Source of the DNA: Labilibacter sediminis | Lineage (GTDB): Bacteria > Bacteroidota > Bacteroidia > Bacteroidales > Marinilabiliaceae | Assembly (NCBI RefSeq): GCF_005877885.1 | Contig: NZ_VCHY01000010.1 | Span: 124,001-188,000 of the forward strand | Length of the DNA stretch: 64,000 nt | Direction: 5' to 3' | In this document: positions 41,386-49,600 of the stretch, piece after piece | Layout: the number at the start of each line of letters is the position of its first letter | How positions within the stretch are numbered: position 1 is the stretch's first letter | Notes under the pieces: model-generated | Seen by the model: only the letters and a program-made list of their open reading frames with translations | Database searches by the model: none | What the model was told of the DNA's origin: nothing | Program-made: the position numbers and the translations under genes

Positions 41386-43124
41386 TTATTCCACATCCAA
41401 ATCAAATTTATTTGTCAGTTTTAATAAGATCGGATTTTTTTCGGCCATTAACTTGGCTTTTTCTGCCGCTGTAAAGGCCTTTTTTGTATGCTGTTCATTG
41501 TGAACAATTTCTGTTTCAAGATTTAACTTCGCATTTTTAAGCTGACTTCTTAAATGTGCAAATATTCTTGTTTTCTCGGCAACTAATTCATTGTCCTGAG
41601 TTTTATTTTTCAGGCTAACATGCAGAATATATCCATCTTTTAAAACAGGCAAATGATTATTTAAAATACTGGCCAAACGTGAATTATTAGTCCCCACTTG
41701 ACGAGCATATGCCACCCATGCTTCTTTTACTTCATCTGCTGTAACCGGATTATTCCAATTTAAATCAACATATGGTAACTCTTCCTTAACTTGAACTGCT
41801 TTATCTTCTTCGGACTCTTTACCCTTGATTAAGGGCTTATCACTTTGCAGCGCGGCCTTTAATGATATTGTTTTAAGCGGACTCTTTGCAACTCCTCCTG
41901 ATATATTATTTTTTGCAACGGGTTTAGCAGGCTTGTTATTGCCTACTGGCTGAGCACCGACAGTATTTGCTTTTGGCTTACTGGATACGGAACCGTTTTT
42001 TTGCTTAGCCTTTTTTGCTACTTTTTTCTTTGTTCGTCTAAAACGCGAGCTACTTTTAGCAAGGCAAACTCTACATGCAACCTTTTGTTTTTAGCTACTC
42101 GATATTGTAAATCGCAATTATTGGTGATATCCAAGGCATCAATTAAAAAGTCGACTGAACTTTTTTGAGCCTGCACTCCGTACTTTTCTTTTACTTTAGT
42201 TCCTACATCCATCAATTGAATGGTTGCAGCATCCTTACATACCAGAATATCTCTTAAATGAGAACTTAATCCGGAAATAAAATGATGTGCATCAAATCCT
42301 CTTTTTAATATCTCATCAAAAATCAGCAAAGTTTGGGTAGTATCTTCGGCTAAAAATGCATCCACCAATCTGAAATAAAAATCGTAATCTAATACATTTA
42401 AATTATCAATGACTTGCTGGTAAGATATGCTTTTACCTGAGAAAGCAACAATCTGATCAAAAATGGATAAAGCATCACGCATAGCACCATCTGCTTTTTG
42501 CGCAATAACAGTTAGCCCTTCTTCTTCTACCTGTACTCCTTCGCTATTGGCCACATACTGCATATGATTTACAGAATCTTCAATTGTAATCCTGTTAAAA
42601 TCATAAATTTGACAACGCGACAATATAGTTGGTAGTATTTTATGCTTTTCGGTAGTTGCAAGTATAAAAATAGCGTGCTTTGGTGGTTCTTCCAGTGTTT
42701 TCAGAAAAGCATTAAAAGCCGCTTGCGACAACATGTGAACCTCATCAATAATATATACACTATAGCTACCTATTTGAGGAGGAACACGCACTTTATCTAT
42801 TAAACTACGAATATCTTCAACTGAGTTATTTGAAGCACCATCCAGCTCATGAATATTATAGGATCTGCTTTCATTAAACGACATACACGATTCGCATTCG
42901 TTACAGGCTTCAAATTCAGCAGTTATATTTGAACAGTTTATTGTTTTCGCAAAAATTCGAGCACAAGTTGTTTTTCCCACTCCACGTGGTCCACAAAAGA
43001 GGTAGGCGTGCGCTAACTGGCTACCCTTAATAGCATTTTTTAATGTTGTGGTGATATTTTGTTGCCCTACTACAGACACAAACGTTGACGGGCGATACTT
43101 ACGTGCTGATACAATATAATCCAT
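41386..43124 (-). CDS. dnaX: DNA polymerase III tau/gamma subunit, read through a -1 frameshift
   Basis: The first frame (43124-42018) codes a 368-residue ATPase: MDYIVSARKYRPSTFVSVVGQQ, Walker A GPRGVGKTT, a four-Cys zinc site CSNITAEFEACNECESC, DEVHML, SRC finger and clamp-loader domain III. It ends QRKK and TAG. The codons read AGA AAA AAG TAG, so a slippery A AAA AAG precedes the stop directly. After slipping -1 the next codon is GTA at 42021, and that frame stays open with no stop to 41386. It adds 211 residues: a Lys/Pro/Ala-rich linker and a tau-type C-terminal domain (AWVAYARQVGTNNSRLASILNNHLPVLKDGYILHVSL). Gamma would have 368 residues and tau 579, normal for the phylum. The start at 43124 is chosen over one 8 codons upstream. 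Confidence 0.9.
42021..42027 (-). other. Slippery heptamer A AAA AAG of dnaX
   Basis: The minus-strand heptamer fits X-XXY-YYZ in the dnaX frame and is identical to the E. coli dnaX slip site. The zero-frame stop TAG comes immediately after. A small ACGG-TT-CCGT hairpin lies about 24 bases downstream. Six consecutive A residues also permit transcriptional slippage. Confidence 0.72.
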
Positions 43125-43350
43125 GTATATATTTTTTGCTGATGGCAAATATAAAGTTTTAAAATGGGCGATGCAATGTTAAAATAAGCAGTTGGCTTTT
43201 AGTTTTTAGTTATGAGTGATTAGTACAGGAAATTACCTTACATATCACATGAATATGGGTTTGTTACTGATCTTCCTCCATAAGCCTAAAGGAACTTATT
43301 TACATTAAATTTAGCCTAAGACTAAACATTAGGCTTTCTGCTTTTGACTC

Positions 43351-45723
43351 TTAACTCTTATTAAACCTGAGGTTATGACTCTCATCCCAATCGATAAATC
43401 CTGAGACGTTGGTTTCGCTCTCGGATAAACTAAAGCCTTTAAGTTTTGATGTCTTCCCTCTAAACACAAGTGATTCCATATGAGTATGGGTCAGTTTCTT
43501 TTTTAGAAATTCGAATGGTATAATTACTCTACATCCGTTTTTATAGTTGGAACACCCCCATGCTGTTTTTCCTTCTAAAATAAAACCTGAATTACACTTA
43601 GGGCATTTCAGTTCTTTTTTCGCCTCCTCTTCCAATCGTAACTGATAATTATCGTCAAAAGTAACATTGCCATTTACCTTATTACTTTCTACTGTAAACC
43701 CTTTTATTAACGATGTTTTTCCTTTTTTAATCAGACTTTCTATTTGCTTTTCCGACAACTTCTTACCTAAAAACTCAAAGGGTATTAAAGTTTTACACCC
43801 TGTTGAATATGCAGAACATCCCCAGGCAGATTTCCCTTTGAGCATGGTTCCATTTTTACATCGCGGGCAACTTAACTGCTCGTCTGACTTTGGCTTAGCC
43901 TTGCTTTTAGGCTTTGGTTTTACACCTTCTTTATCATCTTCTTCAATAATAATTCTTCCTTTGGAATAATCATTCTTCACCTGAAACACAATATCTGAAA
44001 CCATCTGCTTAAGTTCTGCCATAAAATCACTGGCTTGATATTCGCCTGTTTCAATCTGACGAAGTTTCTGTTCCCAAAGACCAGTTAGTTCCGCCGATTT
44101 TAATAAATCATTGGAAATAAACTCCATAAGCTTTACCCCCATGGATGTTGGCAATACATTTTTGCGGACTTTATATATGTATTTACGCTTAAAAAGCGTT
44201 TCAATAATATTTGCGCGTGTTGATGGCCGGCCAATGCCATTCTCTTTCATCAACTCCCGAAGTTCTTCATCATCCACCTGTTTTCCTGCAGTTTCCATAG
44301 CACGAAGTAAGGTAGCCTCAGTATAGTATTTAGGTGGCTGTGTCTCCTTTTCCTGAAAATCAGGTTCATGCGGCCCACTTTCTCCCTTTTCAAATTCAGG
44401 TAAAATTTTGTCCTCACTATCTCTTTTACCGGCAACTGATTTATAAACCACCCGCCAATTTTCCTTTAACACCTGTTTACCGGAAGTTTTAAACTTTACA
44501 CCTTCCACCTCGCCTAAGATGGTTGTTGTTGACACTTCACAATCAGGATAAAAGTTGGCAATAAATCTTCGTGTAACTGTGTCGTAAATAATCTTTTCGT
44601 CACGCGATAAACTCTCGGGAGCACTTATTCCTGTAGGAATAATCGCATGGTGATCAGTTACCTTTTTATCATCAAAAACTTTCTTTGACTTACGTATTTT
44701 AGCTCCCAATAAGGGTTCTATTAAGGGCTGATATTGTTTTAACCCTTTTAAAATACCTTCTATTTTAGGATAGATATCATTACTTAAATAGGTGGTATCT
44801 ACACGAGGATAAGTGGTTAATTTTTTCTCATACAATGACTGTATTCCCTTAAGGGTTTCATCGGCTGATAAGCCAAACTTTTTATTACATTCTACCTGTA
44901 ACGATGTTAAATCATACAATCGCGGAGGTGCTTCCTTACCTGGTTTTCTATTAAAATCAGTCACCGTAAAAGGCTTATCTTTTACTTTTTCCAAAGCAGA
45001 ACTTCCATCCTCTTTACTCGAGAATTTACCCTGGGTAGAGTTAAATGTAACACCTTTATAAACTGTTTTAAGTTCCCAATATGGTTGCGGAACAAAATTT
45101 TCTATTTCAAGATATCGGCTTACAATAAGGGCCAGTGTAGGAGTTTGCACTCTGCCAATAGATAATACGGTGCCCGGCTGACTATATTTTATGGTATATA
45201 ATCGCGTGGCATTTATACCTAATAACCAATCACCAATAGCCCTGGAACTTCCTGCAGCATATAAAGGGTTAAACTTATCATTATCATATAGTTTTTCAAA
45301 TCCTTCACGAATGGCTTCTTCTGTTAACGATGATATCCACAATCGTTTAATATGCACCTTGCAACCTGCCTTTTGTAGTACCCATCGTTGTATAACCTCT
45401 CCCTCCTGACCGGCATCACCACAGTTTATCACTTCAGTGGCTGCCTGTACCAATTTCTGAATAACACCAAACTGTTTTTCAACTCCTTTATTCTGAATTA
45501 ATTTAATACCAAAATTAGACGGAATAACGGGTAAAGTGCCTAAGTTCCACCGTTTCCATTCGGCCAAATAATCGTGAGGTTCTTTGAGTGTACACAAATG
45601 ACCGAAGGTCCAGGTAACCTGATAGTTATTACCTTCGTAATATCCATCTTTTCTACTTGTTGCACCTACAACTTTGGCTATTTCACCAGCGACACTGGGT
45701 TTCTCTGCAATACAAACACGCAT
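43351..45723 (-). CDS. topB: DNA topoisomerase III (type IA)
   Basis: The 790-residue enzyme begins with the TOPRIM domain (MRVCIAEKPSVAGEIAKVVGA; DAGQEGE) and continues with the type IA core. The catalytic Tyr305 is in KLTTYPRVDTTYL, and later motifs include SIGRVQTPTLALIV and ENGIGRPSTRANIIETL. The C-terminal part carries two related cysteine-bearing modules, CPRCKNGTMLKGKSAWGCS...GCKTLIPFEFLGKKL and CPKCNSGFILEGKTAWGCS...GCRVIIPFEFLKKKL, each followed by a GKTS-K-KGF motif. It relaxes and decatenates DNA. Topoisomerases of this kind occur on chromosomes and on mobile elements, but nothing mobile is visible nearby. Confidence 0.95.
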   Translation of the reverse strand: MRVCIAEKPSVAGEIAKVVGATSRKDGYYEGNNYQVTWTFGHLCTLKEPHDYLAEWKRWNLGTLPVIPSNFGIKLIQNKGVEKQFGVIQKLVQAATEVINCGDAGQEGEVIQRWVLQKAGCKVHIKRLWISSLTEEAIREGFEKLYDNDKFNPLYAAGSSRAIGDWLLGINATRLYTIKYSQPGTVLSIGRVQTPTLALIVSRYLEIENFVPQPYWELKTVYKGVTFNSTQGKFSSKEDGSSALEKVKDKPFTVTDFNRKPGKEAPPRLYDLTSLQVECNKKFGLSADETLKGIQSLYEKKLTTYPRVDTTYLSNDIYPKIEGILKGLKQYQPLIEPLLGAKIRKSKKVFDDKKVTDHHAIIPTGISAPESLSRDEKIIYDTVTRRFIANFYPDCEVSTTTILGEVEGVKFKTSGKQVLKENWRVVYKSVAGKRDSEDKILPEFEKGESGPHEPDFQEKETQPPKYYTEATLLRAMETAGKQVDDEELRELMKENGIGRPSTRANIIETLFKRKYIYKVRKNVLPTSMGVKLMEFISNDLLKSAELTGLWEQKLRQIETGEYQASDFMAELKQMVSDIVFQVKNDYSKGRIIIEEDDKEGVKPKPKSKAKPKSDEQLSCPRCKNGTMLKGKSAWGCSAYSTGCKTLIPFEFLGKKLSEKQIESLIKKGKTSLIKGFTVESNKVNGNVTFDDNYQLRLEEEAKKELKCPKCNSGFILEGKTAWGCSNYKNGCRVIIPFEFLKKKLTHTHMESLVFRGKTSKLKGFSLSESETNVSGFIDWDESHNLRFNKS

Positions 45724-46282
45724 TTTTTACAACTAATTTCTGTGGAAGCACGAAGATAATATTTCTGATGGGAATATGGAAGAAGGAGCTTTTACGATGT
45801 GATGATTAAAAAAACAGAGGTGTTCCGAAAACCCAAAATACACCGATTTTTAATGGTAGCATGAACTATTTTAATGATTGTATTTTCTCTTTCAAAAACC
45901 TATGAATTATAAAGGTCTTTGAAAAAAGAAAATTATACTGGTGACACAATTTATTGAACAGAGGCGCAGATCCTTCACCTGAGATTATACAAGACCCCAA
46001 AACAACTATTGACACTGCAAAAAACCTTCTATTTTGGAAAAAAACAACGCTCCATCCTACCCTATCAATCCCTCAACTCATAAAACCATCGCTCAATAAC
46101 TCAAAACCGTTACTCAGAAACAAAAAAGTGCCACCCTGTCATACATAAATGAGCTTTATTAAATAACAACCCAATAAACCTTAATTATTTCTTCTCCTCC
46201 TCTTTTCTTAACTTAAGTCAATGATTTTAGTGCCGGCACCACCTTAACTTTGCTTATACCATAAAACCAAAACGATAAAACG
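45724..46282. other. Intergenic region upstream of topB
   Basis: No supported gene was found in 559 bases. A short open frame at 45954-46148 has no ribosome-binding context or family match. A -7 element TAACTTTG at 46245-46252, 30 bases before the start at 46283, is the only clear signal. Confidence 0.5.
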
Positions 46283-47257
46283 ATGAAAACAGCAATTTGC
46301 ACACAATACGGAGGACCGGAAATGCTTCAAATAATCAATCAGAAAAAACCCGTTCCTCAAAAAAATGAAGTTCTGATAAAAATTATTGCATCAAGTGTTA
46401 CCACAGCAGATACAATGATGCGTAAGGGAACTCCAAAATTTGCACGATTATTCCTTGGATTTCGTAAACCCAAAGCAGCTGCAATGGGAACAGGTTTCTC
46501 TGGTATTATTGAATCCATAGGCAGCGAAGTAAAATCGTTTAATATTAACGATAAAGTTTTTGGGGAAACAGGATTAAGCTTTGGCGCCAATTCTGAATAC
46601 ATTTCCATCCCGGAAAATGGTTTGTTAATAAAAAAACCGACTGGCATAAGCTTTGAAGAGGCTGCACCTCTTTGCGACGGCGCCGTAACATCCATGAATT
46701 TTCTTTCTCAATTAATCAATATAAAACCCGGTCAGCACATACTTATTAACGGTGCCTCGGGTAGCCTGGGAACAGCAGCTATTCAAATCGCAAAACATTT
46801 TAACGCCACTGTAACAGCCGTATGCAGCTCTGTTAATACTGAATTGGTAAAGTCTTTGGGAGCCGATTTTACCATTGATTACAAAAAACATGATTTTACG
46901 ACCAATAAAAACAAATACGATGTTATTTATGATACCATTGGAAAAAGTTCGTATTGCGAATGCAAATCGGCTTTGAAAAAAAGAGGAGTTTACCTCTCTC
47001 CTGTTTTAAGCCTTAAATTGTTGTTACAAATTTTGATTCCTTCAAAATTCTCCTCTAAAAAAGCTAAATTTTCAGCCACTGGAATGCTCCCGGTCAAAGA
47101 ACAAAAACCGATGCTTCAAAATATCCTTCATCTCATGCAAAAAGAAAAATTAGCCACAATAATTGACAGAACTTATGCACTGGAAAACATTAAACAAGCC
47201 CACCAATATGTAGATACCGGCAGAAAAAAAGGAAATGTTGTGATTGTGAATGATTGA
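46283..47257 (+). CDS. Zinc-independent medium-chain dehydrogenase/quinone oxidoreductase
   Basis: The 324-residue protein shows the MDR fold: a GroES-like N-terminus (MKTAICTQYGGPEMLQIINQKKPVPQKNEVLIKIIASSVTTADTMMRKG), GTGFSGIIESIG, VFGETGLSFGANSEYI, and the nucleotide-binding motif GASGSLGTAAIQIAKHF. It ends ENIKQAHQYVDTGRKKGNVVIVN. It lacks the catalytic and structural zinc cysteines, which places it with NADPH:quinone reductase-like enzymes. The substrate is unknown. It faces a convergent Crp/Fnr regulator gene. Confidence 0.85.
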   Translation: MKTAICTQYGGPEMLQIINQKKPVPQKNEVLIKIIASSVTTADTMMRKGTPKFARLFLGFRKPKAAAMGTGFSGIIESIGSEVKSFNINDKVFGETGLSFGANSEYISIPENGLLIKKPTGISFEEAAPLCDGAVTSMNFLSQLINIKPGQHILINGASGSLGTAAIQIAKHFNATVTAVCSSVNTELVKSLGADFTIDYKKHDFTTNKNKYDVIYDTIGKSSYCECKSALKKRGVYLSPVLSLKLLLQILIPSKFSSKKAKFSATGMLPVKEQKPMLQNILHLMQKEKLATIIDRTYALENIKQAHQYVDTGRKKGNVVIVND

Positions 47258-47377
47258 TTGTACTTATTGATTACATACAACAAGCTGTTTAATATTTAAT
47301 TTTAAAAGTAGAATATTAATTATCCCTATTAACTGATTACTGCTCATTGTTAACTGATCACTGGTCACTGAGGCCTG

Positions 47378-47962
47378 TTAATTAATGATGTTTTTACTAA
47401 ATATTCTTTTCCGAATTCGGCTTAAAGACTCAGCTGTAATACCTAAATAACTTGCAATTTGATGTTGAGGAATACGATTGAGTAAATCCGGTCGTGTTTC
47501 CATCAAATTCAGGTAACGTTGTTCCGGAGTTGAAGTCATAAAAGTGGCAAAATCATCCTGAGTTTTACCAGTAAGCTTTTCCACTTCTTTTCTGATAATG
47601 GATTCCAGCTTTGGTATTCTTCTGCACATCTCTGCCTCCAAGGCTTCATTTCCAACTGTTAATACACAATCCGAAGCACAAACTAAGAAATGTTTAGATG
47701 GTTTATCCTGGGTAAAACTGGTAAATGCATTTACCGCCTGCCCCTCAGTATAAAAAGCAGTTGTCTTTTCATCACCATCAACCATATAATATTCTCGCAC
47801 AATACCTTTCAAAACAGAATAACACTCTTTTGAAACCTGTCCTTCTCGCAACAGTACACTTCCTTTTTTAAAGGATTTAACATTGGCATTTTCAACAATT
47901 AAATCAATATCCTCCGGTGTTAGCATAGGATAATTTAAAAGCATTTTTCTGAGTTCATCCAT
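47378..47962 (-). CDS. Crp/Fnr-family transcriptional regulator
   Basis: The 194-residue protein has a cyclic-nucleotide-binding-like beta-barrel (about 15-115: VKSFKKGSVLLREGQVSKECYSVLKGIVREYYMVDGDE) and a C-terminal helix-turn-helix (about 160-194: RIPQHQIASYLGITAESLSRIRKRIFSK). There is no N-terminal Fe-S cysteine cluster, so it is not an oxygen sensor of the FNR type. In this phylum such short regulators commonly control a nearby oxidoreductase, here possibly the one at 46283. The ligand is unknown. Confidence 0.85.
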   Translation of the reverse strand: MDELRKMLLNYPMLTPEDIDLIVENANVKSFKKGSVLLREGQVSKECYSVLKGIVREYYMVDGDEKTTAFYTEGQAVNAFTSFTQDKPSKHFLVCASDCVLTVGNEALEAEMCRRIPKLESIIRKEVEKLTGKTQDDFATFMTSTPEQRYLNLMETRPDLLNRIPQHQIASYLGITAESLSRIRKRIFSKNIIN

Positions 47963-48148
47963 AATGGCACCTTTAATTTGTTCACTTATTTAAATCAAAC
48001 ACCCTAAACAAATGATTGTTTTCAAGTAATAAACTGAATTCAACACAAAACTTTAATCTACCTTGTTATAAAAGTAACTAACAAAAATCATATATCACTG
48101 TTATTAATTAAAGCATGTTTATTTTTAAATTGCAAAAAAATAGATGAT

Positions 48149-49453
48149 ATGACACAAGAACATACAACAGCACAGGAACTAATAGATTTTATATACGATA
48201 GCCCGTCACCATACCATGTGGTTTCAAATATTAAAAAAGAACTGATTAACCATAATTTCGAAGAACTTCACCTTACAGAAACATGGAAGTTAGAAAAAGG
48301 CAAGAAATATTTTACGACCAAAAATGATTCAGCCATTTTTGCGTTCTCCTTAGGAACAAAGAATTTGCCCGACAGCGGTATAAAAATGATTTGCGCACAT
48401 AGCGATTCGCCTGGCTTTAAAGTTAAACCACAGCCGGAAATAGTGGTTGAAAATAAATTGTTAAAACTCAACACCGAAGTCTATGGCGGTCCAATTTTAA
48501 TGACCTGGATGGACAGACCCCTTTCGCTGGCTGGTCGGGTAAGTTTAAAAAGCAAAAATACGCTATTCCCTGAATCTGCTTTTGTACATTTTAAAGAACC
48601 GTTGCTAATTATTCCTAATTTAGCTATTCACCTAAACAGAGAAGTTAATAAAGGCATTGCCCTAAACAGACAAAAAGATATGCTCCCGTTAATGGGTATG
48701 GTTAATGAAACCTTTGAAAAAGACAACTACCTTATAGGTCTTTTGGCAAAAGAATTAAAGGTTGATACCGAAGATATTGTCGATTTTGACCTTACACTGT
48801 ACGAACATGAAAAAGGTTGTATCATGGGCGTAAATAAAGATATGATCAGCTCTCCTAAGCTTGATGATCTGGCGATGGCTCATGGAGGATTAAAAGCCCT
48901 TTTAAATTCTGACAATCCGGATACCACACAAATGCTTTGTATTTTTGATAATGAAGAAGTAGGAAGTCAAACCAAGCAGGGTGCCGGATCTCCAGTGCTC
49001 AATAATATTTTGCAACGCATTAATTTCGCCTTAAACTATAGTCAGGATGATTTTTATAAAACACTTTATAATTCATTTATGATTTCGGCAGATATGGCGC
49101 ACTCCATCCACCCTAACCTGATTGAAAAACACGATCCTGTGCTACACCCCGTAATGAATGGTGGTCCGGTTATAAAAATACATGCCAACCAAAAATACAC
49201 TACCGATGGAGATTCAGGAACTGTTTTTGAAACCATTTGCCAAAAAGCAGGTGTACCTTACCAAAAGTTTGTAAACCGCTCAGACATGGAAGGAGGTTCA
49301 ACACTTGGGAATGTATCAACAGGTCAGCTTGACATCAGAACAGTGGATATAGGAAACCCAATGCTAGCCATGCATTCCATTCGCGAACTTGGCGGAGTTA
49401 AGGATCAAAGCTATGCCATCAAAGCCTTTACTACATATTATAATTTGAGATAG
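48149..49453 (+). CDS. M18-family aminopeptidase
   Basis: The 434-residue metallopeptidase has the M18 zinc ligands in order: ICAHSDSPGFKVKP (His84, Asp86), PKLDDLAMAHGG (Asp), CIFDNEEVGSQT (Glu-Glu) and a late VSTGQLDIRTVDIGNPMLAMHSIRE (His). A DMAHSIHPN segment is also typical. M18 enzymes are cytosolic dodecamers that remove N-terminal, often acidic, residues from peptides. The length is normal. It is probably a single-gene transcript. Confidence 0.93.
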   Translation: MTQEHTTAQELIDFIYDSPSPYHVVSNIKKELINHNFEELHLTETWKLEKGKKYFTTKNDSAIFAFSLGTKNLPDSGIKMICAHSDSPGFKVKPQPEIVVENKLLKLNTEVYGGPILMTWMDRPLSLAGRVSLKSKNTLFPESAFVHFKEPLLIIPNLAIHLNREVNKGIALNRQKDMLPLMGMVNETFEKDNYLIGLLAKELKVDTEDIVDFDLTLYEHEKGCIMGVNKDMISSPKLDDLAMAHGGLKALLNSDNPDTTQMLCIFDNEEVGSQTKQGAGSPVLNNILQRINFALNYSQDDFYKTLYNSFMISADMAHSIHPNLIEKHDPVLHPVMNGGPVIKIHANQKYTTDGDSGTVFETICQKAGVPYQKFVNRSDMEGGSTLGNVSTGQLDIRTVDIGNPMLAMHSIRELGGVKDQSYAIKAFTTYYNLR

Positions 49454-49472
49454 TATTCTTAGTTACTGGCTG

Positions 49473-49600
49473 TTGGTTATTAGTTGTTTGTAACAATATT
49501 CTTGATTAGCATACTTGCCTCCATATAGAAATACTGCTTTATTAAAAAAAACTTTTAATCACTGATGAATGCTCACTAAAAACTAACAACTAATAACCAA
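49473..49600. repeat. 16-base inverted repeat flanking a convergent gene junction
   Basis: TTGGTTATTAGTTGTT (49473-49488) and its exact complement (49585-49600) lie 96 bases apart. The right arm includes the final codons and TAG stop of the gene ending at 49590. Similar TTAGTTA-rich tracts occur near 43200 and 54307-54350. Confidence 0.5.

Noticed and set aside
41386-43124. dnaX as a simple broken gene
   Set aside because: The junction is an exact slippery heptamer in the correct frame with a long conserved -1 frame, and gamma alone is functional in other bacteria; a random indel is less likely, though not excluded.
43351-45723. topB as the marker of an integrative element
   Set aside because: No integrase, relaxase, conjugation gene or attachment site is visible around it, and its neighbours are core genes.
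45954-46148. Open frame of 64 codons in the topB upstream gap
   Set aside because: No ribosome-binding context, no domain and a composition like the surrounding non-coding DNA.
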